A DNA stretch of 64,000 nt from Flavobacteriales bacterium UBA1494. Its GTDB lineage: Bacteria > Bacteroidota > Bacteroidia > Flavobacteriales_E > Vicingaceae. The translations under genes and the position numbers were made by a program. The stretch covers positions 30,661 through 94,660 of the forward strand of contig CAJJAT010000007.1 of NCBI GenBank assembly GCA_905182175.1, given 5' to 3'. Each line of letters opens with the position of its first letter. Positions within the stretch are counted from its first letter, which is position 1. The notes below the pieces were generated by a model. That model made no database searches, was not told the DNA's origin, and saw only the letters and a program-made list of their open reading frames with translations. Shown here in pieces: positions 54,468 to 62,914 of the stretch.

Positions 54468-55574
54468 ATGGCTGAAGGAACTTTCAAATCCCTAAAATTT
54501 AAACCAAACAATACCAAAGAATTCGGAATTACCCTTAGAAAGAGAGTGAACGAATATTTCAAAACCAACGATATAGAACGAACTGGTGATTACCGTATAT
54601 GGATTAAGGTGATTGTTATGCCTTTAATGTATATCGTGCCCTTCTTATTCATTATAACTGATAATTACGGAGGCAACATGCTTAGTTTTTATGGTCTTTG
54701 GCTTTTAATGGGTGTTGGAATTGCAGGTTGTGGATTAAGTATTATGCATGACGCTTGTCACGGAAGCTTATCCAAAAATAAAAAAGTAAATGAATTCGTC
54801 GGAGCCATTGCTTTAGGTTTTGTTTCGGGTTCAACTACCAATTGGAAAATTCAGCACAACGTGTTGCATCACTCTTTTACAAACGTGGCAGGTTTTGATG
54901 AGGATGTTAGTCCAAAGGGTGTCATGCGTTTCTCTCCTCAAGAACCTCGCAAATCGTTTTACAAATATCAGGCTTACTACGCTTGGTTCTTTTACGGATT
55001 AATGACTTTTTTATGGGCTACTATTAAAGATTTTGGACAGTTATTTCACTTTAGAGATATGGGGCTGTTAAAATCTCAAGGAAAAACTTTCAAAGGCCAA
55101 ATGTTCGCGCTAATTGTCAGAAAAGTTGCTTATTATGCTATCATAATGGCTCTACCTCTTTACGTTTTAGATGTGCCTTGGTACCATATTCTAGGTGCTT
55201 GGTTTGCAATGCACTTTTTAGCAGGTATGGTATTGGCGCTTATATTCCAATCAGGTCATATTACTCCAGATACGGAATTTCCAATTCCTGATGAAAAAGA
55301 CCAGGTAGAAGGTGATTTCGCTTTTCACCAGTTGGTGACAACTGCTAACTTTGCTCCTTCAAACAAAATATTATCTTGGTATGTTGGAGGATTAAATTAC
55401 CAAATTGAACACCATTTATTTCCTCATGTTTCACATGTACATTTGCCTGCGTTGGCAAAGATAGTTGAAGAAACTGCTCTAGAGTTTGGATTGCCTTACA
55501 ATTCGGAACCATCTTTCATTGGCGCAGTTGTTAGTCACACTAAATTTTTAAACCACTTGGGTAACGTGGCGTAG
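54468..55574 (+). CDS. Membrane fatty acid desaturase (acyl-lipid or acyl-CoA, front-end type)
   Basis: 368-residue di-iron desaturase with the three histidine boxes: HDACH (94-98), HNVLHH (130-135) and QIEHH (about 312-316). The Q-x-x-H-H form of the third box is typical of front-end (delta-5/6-like) and related desaturases. Four or more transmembrane helices (for example MPLMYIVPFLFIITDN and LWLLMGVGIAGCGLSIM) surround the boxes. No cytochrome b5 domain, so an external electron donor is required. ATG at 54468; a perfect terminator follows. Role: membrane lipid unsaturation, possibly cold adaptation. Confidence 0.9.
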   Translation: MAEGTFKSLKFKPNNTKEFGITLRKRVNEYFKTNDIERTGDYRIWIKVIVMPLMYIVPFLFIITDNYGGNMLSFYGLWLLMGVGIAGCGLSIMHDACHGSLSKNKKVNEFVGAIALGFVSGSTTNWKIQHNVLHHSFTNVAGFDEDVSPKGVMRFSPQEPRKSFYKYQAYYAWFFYGLMTFLWATIKDFGQLFHFRDMGLLKSQGKTFKGQMFALIVRKVAYYAIIMALPLYVLDVPWYHILGAWFAMHFLAGMVLALIFQSGHITPDTEFPIPDEKDQVEGDFAFHQLVTTANFAPSNKILSWYVGGLNYQIEHHLFPHVSHVHLPALAKIVEETALEFGLPYNSEPSFIGAVVSHTKFLNHLGNVA

Positions 55575-55599
55575 GCCATAGAGATTTTAAAAAATAGCA

Positions 55600-55636
55600 A
55601 ACCCTTCAATAATTAAAATTATTGAAGGGTTTTTAT
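55600..55636 (+). terminator. Terminator of the desaturase gene
   Basis: AACCCTTCAATAATT (55600-55614) pairs perfectly with AATTATTGAAGGGTT (55617-55631), followed by TTTTATTT. It lies 25 bp after the stop codon. Confidence 0.9.
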
Positions 55637-55751
55637 TTAGCACGAGTTTAATCTAGTGTTAGCTATCTGCACTTTTGTCTGTTTTACAATTAATAACACT
55701 GCATTTAGTCGATATATAAGTCGTAGATTTTATACTGAGTAGTCATTTTAT

Positions 55752-55860
55752 GTCGCACACTTCCTTCTTCGTTTGCTCGCTATCCAAGTGTTCAGTATTT
55801 GCCATTCCACGTTTTAAAATAATTGATTTTACAATAGAAAGCAGCAATAAAAAACTTAGC
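55752..55860 (+). repeat. Dispersed ~105-bp repeat, copy B
   Basis: Same unit as 22928-23033 but in the opposite orientation. It keeps the GCACACT end at 55755-55761, while the other end is altered (GAAAGC in place of AGTGTGC), and shares TTCTTCGTTTGCTCG, ACGTTTTAAA and GCAGCAATAAAAA with copy A. It is intergenic, between the desaturase and methyltransferase genes. The rest of 55637-56100 shows nothing else. Confidence 0.65.
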
Positions 55861-56100
55861 TGGTATTACTTCAACAAGGTTTCTGCAATGCGCTTTTAAA
55901 AGCTAACTTTGCCACCTTGCAATTTAGCTGCTGATAAATGTAACATTGTAAAATGTCATCATTCTTAGATTCTGGAATTGAGTCACAGAAAACTACCGGT
56001 TAAAGTTCATGAGTTAGTGAACAAGGCAGCTAAATTTAATTTATATCCAACCACTTAGAACCGCAGTAATCAATTTACAAGTTCCTGTCCTTCTATTCAA

Positions 56101-57177
56101 ATGCACTCCATGACTACAGCTTTAAAAGTAAACAGACCTCAACCTATTATTACAGACAAACCATTAGAACACTTTCATATCAACTCAAATATTGATCTGA
56201 CAATAAAGGTGTTGGAATCAGGACAGCCTATTTTGATCACTGAACTTTACAGCAATGGATTATTGTTAATGAAGGAAATACAACAGTATTTGAAGGTTAA
56301 ATTTCCTGGAGAATCATTTCAAGAGCAAAGAGAATACCGGTCCGCTTATCAAAAGCTATCAAACCTTGTTTTAATAGAAGTTGTAGGGCATCAATTAAAG
56401 GTTAAAAAAGCCCCTTCTATTGGTTGGTTGACAAACCTTTATGCAGACACATCCTCTTTTTTATTGTCTTTCCCTCAAATTCAAGGGCTCAACAGTTCTT
56501 GGCAATGGTATCAAAATGGAATTTCTATTCCGGTATTGAGAAATAAACTACATCCCTATTACGGCACTTATTTCCCAACTCGTTTCGATCATTTAATACT
56601 TTTTGACAATTGGTTGAAACGCTATGAAGGACCTAAGAAAACAGCAATGGAAGTAGGAGTTGGAAGTGGTGTCCTTTCTTTTCAATTAATAAAGCACGGT
56701 TTTCAAAAAGTTTTTGCAACAGACACAAATCCAAATGCAATTGTTGGACTCCAAGAATTTATGGGAGAAACAAAGTTGTCTAGGAAGGTAGAGCTAGATT
56801 TTGGAAAACTTTTTGGCCGTTGGGAAAATAAGACTGAGCTAATCGTTTTTAATCCACCTTGGTTACCAGAATCGAAAGACACCGAAGGAAATGAAGATGC
56901 AATATATTACAATGAGGGTCTATTCCCTGAGTTCTTTGCAGCTGCGAAGAAAAGACTGTTACCAGAGGGAAAACTACTTCTCGTCTTCTCAAATTTAGCT
57001 GAAATAACAGGTTTAACAAAAGACCATCCGATTGAGAAGGAATTAGCAAAAGGAGATCGATTTAAGTTAGAAAAATGTTTCAACAGAAAAGTAAAAGCTG
57101 CTTCTAGTAAAACAAAAAGAGATCAAAATTGGCGTTCTACGGAAGAAGTAGAGATGTGGATTTTGACACATAAGTAG
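56101..57177 (+). CDS. SAM-dependent methyltransferase with NPPW motif
   Basis: 358 residues in two parts. An N-terminal helical domain of about 130 residues may recognise the substrate. The class I methyltransferase domain has motif I AMEVGVGSGVLSFQLIKHG, the acidic ribose-binding end FATDTNPNA, and the catalytic motif IVFNPPWLPESKD. The NPPW form belongs to N-methyltransferases acting on an amide or exocyclic amine (Gln of release factors, adenine or guanine N). PrmC proteins have NPPY and a five-helix N-domain, so this is probably a related but different enzyme. The substrate is unknown. A second ATG at 56110 is possible. Confidence 0.8.
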   Translation: MHSMTTALKVNRPQPIITDKPLEHFHINSNIDLTIKVLESGQPILITELYSNGLLLMKEIQQYLKVKFPGESFQEQREYRSAYQKLSNLVLIEVVGHQLKVKKAPSIGWLTNLYADTSSFLLSFPQIQGLNSSWQWYQNGISIPVLRNKLHPYYGTYFPTRFDHLILFDNWLKRYEGPKKTAMEVGVGSGVLSFQLIKHGFQKVFATDTNPNAIVGLQEFMGETKLSRKVELDFGKLFGRWENKTELIVFNPPWLPESKDTEGNEDAIYYNEGLFPEFFAAAKKRLLPEGKLLLVFSNLAEITGLTKDHPIEKELAKGDRFKLEKCFNRKVKAASSKTKRDQNWRSTEEVEMWILTHK

Positions 57178-57461
57178 ACAAGTCCAAATTCTGCAGAGTT
57201 GAGTAGGTTTTACAGGAACTAAAACTATTCACATTAGCATTTAACTCGTAAATGAACAGATTCGTCTGTTTCAAAGTTTTTGTATTTGAAACGAGTGAGA
57301 AATAGTTTTTCTGTTTTATTTTTTCTGTTTATCTTTTGTAATTCATTCAACTTTAATTTAGGTGCACCGTTTTTCGGGCAACAATTAATTGAGATAAGCC
57401 CTACTGCAAATACAACTTTCAAAACCACAGTTCTGTCTTACATAACCAAGAAAAGGCAGGA
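57178..57461. other. Intergenic region, possible eroded 5' part of a cytochrome peroxidase gene
   Basis: About 280 bp; short frames only (a 61-codon frame at 57280 looks like chance). If the following remnant was a full peroxidase gene, its front half has been lost or lies here unrecognisably. Confidence 0.35.
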
Positions 57462-57832
57462 ATGAATTTATTTGTTAGCGTAAAAATGAATTGTTATACG
57501 TGTTATGCTAGATTCAATTTTATAAACTATCCCTTGAATAACGACAGTTTAGATTGTATGTATTCTAACGACAAAATACCACATTTTACAAATGAGCCTA
57601 CCGACGAAGTGCTGTTTAAAGTGCCATCATTAGGAGGCGCAGATTTTAATTTCTCAGTATGGAAATAAACGAAATTTGAATTCACTCTCAGAACTAATTG
57701 AACACTAATATTGTGGTGAAGAATCACAAACGTAAAAATTCTCTGATTCGCCCATTGAGTTTTACAGAAAAACAAAAAGCTGATCTGCTTGCTTTTTTAA
57801 ATAGTTTGAGTGCATTTTTGATTTATAAATAA
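57462..57832 (+). pseudogene. Dead di-heme cytochrome-c peroxidase (MauG/CcpA-like), C-terminal half
   Basis: MNCYTCYARFNFINYPLNND has the second heme site of a di-heme peroxidase with the heme-ligand His changed to Tyr (CYTCY instead of CYTCH). It continues DKIPHFTNEPTDEVLFKVPS, a degraded LRN/HDG region (LGGADFNFSVWK-stop), NLNSLSELIEH-stop, and in another frame SLIRPLSFTEKQKADLLAFL followed by NSL. This is the normal order at the end of such peroxidases. One frameshift, three stops and no N-terminal heme domain make it non-functional. Confidence 0.65.
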
Positions 57833-57948
57833 CTCAGGATGAAAAAGTGAAACCTAAGATGGAAAATACAATTCACCAAAAGAATATGGTTTGTCATTGT
57901 TGCAAGACTTGAAAAAATTTTATAGCTTAGCATCTAATACTATCGACT

Positions 57949-57980
57949 GCTAAGAAAAGGGAAACATTCTCTTTCTTAGC
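57949..57980. promoter_or_regulatory. Inverted repeat GCTAAGAAA-N14-TTTCTTAGC upstream of the HMA gene
   Basis: Perfect 9-bp inverted repeat with a 14-bp loop, ending 43 bp before the ATG at 58024. No T-run follows, so it looks more like an operator or a 5' leader hairpin than a terminator. It could bind a metal-responsive regulator; that is a guess from position. Confidence 0.4.
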
Positions 57981-58023
57981 AAAGCAACCATTCAACTTTT
58001 TAATCTTTAAATCAATTCCAATT

Positions 58024-58410
58024 ATGAAAAAAAGCTTAGTACAAGTAACACTGGCAGCCGCATTGCTATTAGGCGGTGGTCATTTATTCGCAACCAATGT
58101 TGATGTTACAAATAGCACAATTATTCAAAATGACTCAACCTTAGAAAGCTTCAAGGTTTATGGCAACTGCGGCATGTGTAAAAAAACCATTGAAGGCTCA
58201 TTAAAAGACCAAGCAGGCATTTATTCTGCCATTTGGAACAAGGAAACAAAACTAATTGAAGTGGACTACAATGAAAATGATATTTCTTTGCAAGAAATAA
58301 AAAAGAAGATTGCTGAAGTGGGGTATGACACAGAAGAGAAAAGAGCTACCGAAAAAGCTTATCGTAATTTATCGGGATGTTGCCAATATGAAAGAGCTGA
58401 ACCGAAGTAG
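58024..58410 (+). CDS. Exported heavy-metal-associated (HMA) domain protein
   Basis: 128 residues with a signal peptide (VTLAAALLLGGGHLFA) and one HMA domain. The metal-binding loop reads KVYGNCGMCKKTIEGSL (CxxC, with Met between, as in GMxC loops), followed by IEVDYNENDISLQEIKKKIA and AEVGYDTEEK. The C-terminus has a second cysteine pair in SGCCQYE, unusual for the domain and perhaps an additional metal site. Likely a periplasmic copper- or zinc-binding protein. An inverted repeat lies upstream, and a dead lipoprotein-like gene follows 15 bp downstream. Confidence 0.85.
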   Translation: MKKSLVQVTLAAALLLGGGHLFATNVDVTNSTIIQNDSTLESFKVYGNCGMCKKTIEGSLKDQAGIYSAIWNKETKLIEVDYNENDISLQEIKKKIAEVGYDTEEKRATEKAYRNLSGCCQYERAEPK

Positions 58411-58425
58411 ACTTGAACTAGAATT

Positions 58426-59340
58426 ATGAAAAAATAATCACGGTTGCCCCGTTCATTGGTCTGCTTGCTTGTTCGCAAACAGACCCTAACATACATTTAC
58501 TTACTTTGATTACTTCATAATTAAGTGCAAGTTTACATCAAACTTTCAATTACAAGCTGTCAAAGCATTTAATTTACAGAACCAAGCGATAATTAGTTAA
58601 GATCAGCAAGTCACAAATAATGAATTCACAAATAAAAGCGAATTAGTAAATGATTTGGTAAGGAAAGCTAGCAACGCGCGACGAAAAGTTGATTGGTTAG
58701 CTGTTAAATTTTATAGAGCAAAGAAAAGTAGAGTTACATCTAAGACAGATTCGATAAGGATTCATAAAATACAATTATCCCGTTCGCACGGTTCTTTTAG
58801 GATTTAATTACATGCTAGTGATATCTTTATCATGTGCCCGATGAAATCTTGCATGGGCATTAAAATAAAAGGCCAACCTCAGAGGATTGATATTTAATTC
58901 CGAAAAATAAAATCGCCCGTGACGAATTTCAATCAATAAAATTGAACAACAACTACCGATTAAAAAAATGGATTTAGTTTACCTTAAAATAAAAGATGCC
59001 TAAGTAGAAGTAAATGCTAATCTGTCGCTATTATAGACCAATAACTTCTATTTCTTTTGGACAAAAATCAGATTAAAGTAATTGATCACCCCTTAAATTA
59101 AGTTAAGTTAATCACCAAGAGTGATGATGAAGGTATGTAAAGAGTCTCTTTTGAAGGGTTGACTAACACTATTTATACGTTTACAAAAGGTGTAAAACAG
59201 AACTTACACTTTACCGGCAATGCTACCCAATGACCTTTGAAAATAGAGCCGCGTTTTGATTCAGTAAAAAAGAGAAGATGTACACTCCTTTTTTCAGGAA
59301 TAAGATGCTACGGTACAGAAAGGTTACAGACCTTATAAAT
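58426..59340 (+). pseudogene. Decayed lipoprotein gene downstream of the HMA gene
   Basis: ATG 58426 runs ATG-AAA-AAA-TAA; restoring one A in the homopolymer would give MKKIITVAPFIGLLACSQTD, a clean lipoprotein signal. Further protein-like stretches in shifting frames follow: QVTNNEFTNKSELVNDLVRK (about 58605-58665), LVYLKIKDA, and near 59140 RVSFEGLTNTIYTFTKGVKQ and LHFTGNATQ. They suggest a ~280-residue exported protein with many lesions. Family not identified; its position right after the HMA gene suggests a former metal-handling partner. Confidence 0.45.
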
Positions 59341-59528
59341 TAAAAGATTGTTAGATAGATAGTCATCGTCCTATCATAATTCATTAATTTATTTATATTC
59401 AGTATTTTAGAAGACTTAAATTTTACATTTCAAGGTACATAAATCAAAAGTAGTCCTACTATATGGTTACTTCAAAAGACTTATAATTTTCATTCCCACT
59501 TATTTTTCCGTAACTTAAATAAAAAAAT
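59341..59528. other. Short intergenic region before the CBS gene
   Basis: About 190 bp, AT-rich. A TATTTTTC box (one mismatch to TAnnTTTG) occurs near 59506-59515, about 20 bp before the ATG, but no convincing upstream TTTG. Confidence 0.35.
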
Positions 59529-59975
59529 ATGGTAAGTTTTACAGGTGCTCGAGCGAAAGAAGAAAAACAAATGTCTAAACAGGCATTGGTTCAAGATTAC
59601 ATGAGTCGACAATTAATCATTTTTAAACCTGAGGATACAATCGACTCTGTCGTGAATACCTTAATATATAAAGGAATTTCTGGGGGACCTGTGGTAGATG
59701 ATTCTTATAATTTAATCGGTATTATTTCTGAAGGAGATTGTCTGAAGCAAATCATAAAAGGCAAATACAACAACTACCCAAACCTTAACGGATTGGTAAA
59801 AGAACACATGATAACGGAAGTGCAAACTTTACAATCCGACAATACCATTCTGGAAGCAGCTACCGCATTTCTAGAACAAAGGATTAGACGTTTTCCAGTT
59901 TTAGAAAACGGAAAACTAGTGGGCCAAATCAGTCAACGTGATGTAATGAAAGCCATAGAAGATTTTGGTAGATAA
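59529..59975 (+). CDS. Two-CBS-domain protein
   Basis: 148 residues made almost entirely of a Bateman module. CBS1: VQDYMSRQLIIFKPEDTIDS, with ISGGPVVDDSYNLIGIISEG. CBS2: VKEHMITEVQTLQSDNTILE, with RIRRFPVLENGKLVGQISQR. Such stand-alone proteins bind adenine nucleotides and act as regulatory partners. ATG at 59529 keeps the short basic N-terminus (VSFTGARAKEEKQ); a second ATG at 59571 is possible. No functional link to the neighbouring OsmC gene is evident beyond a shared stress theme. Confidence 0.88.
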   Translation: MVSFTGARAKEEKQMSKQALVQDYMSRQLIIFKPEDTIDSVVNTLIYKGISGGPVVDDSYNLIGIISEGDCLKQIIKGKYNNYPNLNGLVKEHMITEVQTLQSDNTILEAATAFLEQRIRRFPVLENGKLVGQISQRDVMKAIEDFGR

Positions 59976-60113
59976 TTTTTTTGTATCGTTGCTATAAGAT
60001 ATTGCACCTGCATTTAGCCAATAATTGTCGGCTGAAGTCACTTTGGTGATTTTAAATTTCTGTCACAATAGAAGAATGGCGATATTGGCATTCAACTAAA
60101 ATTAAGACATGTC

Positions 60114-60572
60114 ATGGCACAAGAAAATGAGCACTTAGAAACATTTAAAGTAAAAGCACAAGGCAAAGGTTGGCCTACAAAAGTGGCTATTATTGACACA
60201 GAATGGAGTCTTAAACTAGATGAACCAACTGAAGAAGGTGGTTCAAATACTGGAGCAAACCCAATGCAGTACTTTGCTGCATCATTAGCAGGTTGTCAAA
60301 ATGAGCAGGCTCAGGTAGTAGCAGAAGAGCTTTCTGTTAGCATTACATCCATTGACATTGATTTGGAAATTGATCTGGACCTAGCCGGATTTATGGGCAT
60401 GGCAGATCATTCAAATGGTAGTTATAAAAAAGTTAGAATGACTGCAGTTGTTCGCGGTGACTTAACCGCAGCGCAGGTTCAAGAATTAGGAGAGAAAGTA
60501 GATAACCGCTGCCCTATTCTAGGATTATTGCGCTCAAGTGGTTGCGAAATTAGCAGCACCTGGGGTATTTAA
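60114..60572 (+). CDS. OsmC family protein
   Basis: 152 residues, OsmC/Ohr-type thiol peroxidase fold. The two redox cysteines are in SLAGCQNEQAQVVAEEL (helix, about residue 62) and DNRCPILGLLRSSGC (about residue 133), the pair used against organic hydroperoxides. GGSNTGANPMQYFAASLAGC fits the family pattern (general G-x-N-P-x-E/Q). The enlarged middle strand region (IDIDLEIDLDLAGFMGM) is characteristic of OsmC rather than Ohr. Followed by a strong terminator. Role: peroxide defence; substrate range not determinable. Confidence 0.9.
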   Translation: MAQENEHLETFKVKAQGKGWPTKVAIIDTEWSLKLDEPTEEGGSNTGANPMQYFAASLAGCQNEQAQVVAEELSVSITSIDIDLEIDLDLAGFMGMADHSNGSYKKVRMTAVVRGDLTAAQVQELGEKVDNRCPILGLLRSSGCEISSTWGI

Positions 60573-60593
60573 AAAAATAAGTTAATAAGTCAA

Positions 60594-60623
60594 AAGGGGA
60601 GTAGGGTATGCTCCCTTTTTTTT
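60594..60623 (+). terminator. Terminator of the osmC-like gene
   Basis: GGGAG (60597-60601) and CTCCC (60611-60615) flank a 9-nt loop; adjoining A's and T's extend the stem, and eight T's follow. Confidence 0.85.
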
Positions 60624-60834
60624 GGAATTTACTTTCCTTCGACAGAAGCCTGCATCTTTAAAAAATTAATAATCTATCCACAAGGACCACATTCATAGCT
60701 TTCTTATAATCCCTGTTTATTAATTAACCTACTTCCAGAATTGGAGACCAAAAAACAAACCAAATTTAAAAGAGGCAAAGCAGCATAAAATGTTACTCTT
60801 AATTAAAAAACTTAACGTTGTTCAAAATATGCTC

Positions 60835-62199
60835 ATGAAAAAATTTATTTTCCTCTCTATTGTAACTGCTTTTTTTGCATGTGAGAAGCCTGCTGTCATT
60901 GATTATATGCTATTCTCAGGAAAGATCAAAAACTCAGAATCTGATAAATTAATTGTCGTTGGTAAAGACTTTAAACAAGAAATTGTCATCAATGCGGAAG
61001 GGTCATTTTCGGATACTTTGAACCTAGATAACAATGGCTATTACTCTTTTTACATTGAAAGAGAAAGTTCAGCGCTCTATTTAACAAAAGGTGCAGATTT
61101 AAACTTGACTATTGATGTAAAAGAATTTGACGAAAGTATTCTCTATGCTGGAAGTATTGGTGCAGAAAACAATGTGCTCGCGAAGAGTTATATGATCAAT
61201 GAAGTGACACTAGGCGAGACAGCCGATTTTTATGCCAAAGAAGAAGCTACGTTTTTATCAACTTCAAAAGAAGCTAAAGAAAAAGTTGAAACATTGATAA
61301 AATCTTCTAAAACCAATGAGGCGTTTAAAAAGGAACAAATTGAAAATGCAGGCTATGAATATGCAATCACTTTAATGCAATATGAAAGGTATCATGCTCA
61401 TTTTGCCAAAATAGAAGATTTCAAAGTATCTAATACGTTCAATAACAACCAAATTGAATTTGTTACGAATGATGAAGCTGCCTATAAAAGCTCTAGCAGT
61501 TATAGAGATTTAGTCTCTAATGTGTTCGACGAAGAGGTAAACAACGCATATGACAAGGATAAAGAGTATATCGATGTATTGATTTCGGTAGCCGGTAAGG
61601 TGGAAAACAACTACATTAAAGAGGAACTTATAAAAAGTAATTCAGGTCAGATGTTAGGCGTAGGAGAGAGCTTACAGAAAGCGTATGACTATTTAATGGC
61701 AAACTCAACCAATGAGGCGTATAAAGAAGAATATACTGAATCTTATGAAAAACTGAAGTTACTTGCGAAGGGTATGCCTTCCCCTACTTTTGAAAACTAT
61801 GAGAACCATAAAGGTGGAACTACTTCACTAACTGATTTAAAGGGAAAGTACACGTATATAGATGTTTGGGCAACATGGTGCGGCCCATGCCTCAGAGAAA
61901 TTCCAAGTCTAAAGGCAGTGGAAGAACAGTTTCGGGAAAAAAACATTCAATTTGTTAGCGCTTCAATTGATAGAGCCAAAGACAATGACACTTGGGTTTC
62001 AATGGTAAACGATAAAGAATTAACTGGCATTCAACTAATGGCTGATAACGATTGGAGTTCTCAATTTGCGAAAGATTACCAAATAAACGGTATTCCACGT
62101 TTTATTTTAGTTGACCCCGAAGGAAACATAGTAAGTGCTGATGCACCAAGACCTTCTGACCCTAAACTTAAGGAGCTGTTCGCAGATCTTAACATCTAA
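60835..62199 (+). CDS. TlpA-like thioredoxin-domain lipoprotein
   Basis: 454 residues from ATG 60835 (MKKFIFLSIVTAFFAC), which gives a lipobox Cys; upstream in-frame ATGs (60790, 60829) break the signal. Residues about 20-110 form a DUF4369-like beta domain (FSGKIKNSESDKLIVVGKDF), 110-310 are helical, and 320-454 are a TlpA/ResA thioredoxin domain: DVWATWCGPCLREIPSLKAV with CGPC at about 349-352, cis-Pro in INGIPRFILVDPEGNIV, and the insertion typical of TlpA. Role: periplasmic or inner-membrane-anchored disulfide reductase or thiol-oxidoreductase, for example for cytochrome maturation. Common in Bacteroidota. Confidence 0.92.
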   Translation: MKKFIFLSIVTAFFACEKPAVIDYMLFSGKIKNSESDKLIVVGKDFKQEIVINAEGSFSDTLNLDNNGYYSFYIERESSALYLTKGADLNLTIDVKEFDESILYAGSIGAENNVLAKSYMINEVTLGETADFYAKEEATFLSTSKEAKEKVETLIKSSKTNEAFKKEQIENAGYEYAITLMQYERYHAHFAKIEDFKVSNTFNNNQIEFVTNDEAAYKSSSSYRDLVSNVFDEEVNNAYDKDKEYIDVLISVAGKVENNYIKEELIKSNSGQMLGVGESLQKAYDYLMANSTNEAYKEEYTESYEKLKLLAKGMPSPTFENYENHKGGTTSLTDLKGKYTYIDVWATWCGPCLREIPSLKAVEEQFREKNIQFVSASIDRAKDNDTWVSMVNDKELTGIQLMADNDWSSQFAKDYQINGIPRFILVDPEGNIVSADAPRPSDPKLKELFADLNI

Positions 62200-62279
62200 T
62201 CTACTGCGTTACGAAAAATGAATAACAATATCATATTCTTTCCCGAATTGATTTATTTTCAAAATATAGTCTTTTGAAT

Positions 62280-62519
62280 CTACTTGAAATTTGAAAGCTG
62301 AACTGAAGTAAAATTGAAAACCGTCTGTTTTCCATTAAAACTCCTAATTAGTTCCTCTGATCCAAAAGTATAGGTAATAAATCCGCTTTCAGAATTGAAG
62401 CTATTCTCGCCTTGAAGAACCCAATCGGGGTTTTGAAAAAAATCATAGCGTTATAAATAACGCAGTTCGTCTATCTTCTCAATTTGACTTAGGTTATTTC
62501 CTTTTAATTCAACTAGTAC
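62280..62519 (-). pseudogene. Unidentified gene fragment (minus strand) with one in-frame TAA
   Basis: Minus-strand frame VLVELKGNNLSQIEKIDELR, YL-TAA-RYDFFQNPDWVLQG, ENSFNSESGFITYTFGSEEL, IRSFNGKQTVFNFTSVQLSN and FK-stop at 62280-62282. Single nonsense codon, no start. Beta-rich and soluble. It lies directly downstream of the RHS remnant and could be the variable tail of that protein or a separate small gene; no family recognised. Confidence 0.45.
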
Positions 62520-62914
62520 CCGATTGAGCTAATATATAAATATCCAAAAGGATAGTAGTCTGCTATCTGTAATATCTCAGCGGCGGCAATACTTCCATCG
62601 TTATTCAAATCAGAAAAGGCCATTCATAGATTGCCTAAGTGATCTTGGTATTGGTATTAGCAGGTAAAGCTCCTCATCTATTCATTTATGCTCGGCCTTC
62701 AACTGTTTGTATAAATTCTAAATTGCCGCCTTGGTAATGCAGACTTCACACATAGTCCTTTGTGCTTGCGATTGCTGTAGCGCTTTCAGTTTTCTTTTGA
62801 AGTTTTATTCCATTGGATAAATAAAGGCAAGAGATTCTATTCCCATTTGCATAAGTCAACTCCGTTGGTTTTGCCTTACTATGATCTATTCCTGAAATTG
62901 TACCTGCTTAATTT
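62513..62914 (-). pseudogene. Dead RHS-repeat protein, core region (minus strand)
   Basis: Minus strand: GTISGIDHSKAKPTELTYAN, GNRISCLYLSNGIKLQKKTE and KDYV-TGA-SLHYQGGNLEFI (QTVEGRA). After a frameshift it continues YQYQDHLGNL-TGA-MAFSD and LNNDGSIAAAEILQIADYYP plus FG. DHLGNVR and DYYPFG are the diagnostic RHS core motifs, and the preceding segment matches the Bacteroidota RHS spacing. At least four stops and a frameshift. RHS proteins are large exported polymorphic toxins or adhesins; the 5' part, beyond 62914, is not recognisable in the window. Confidence 0.8.
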
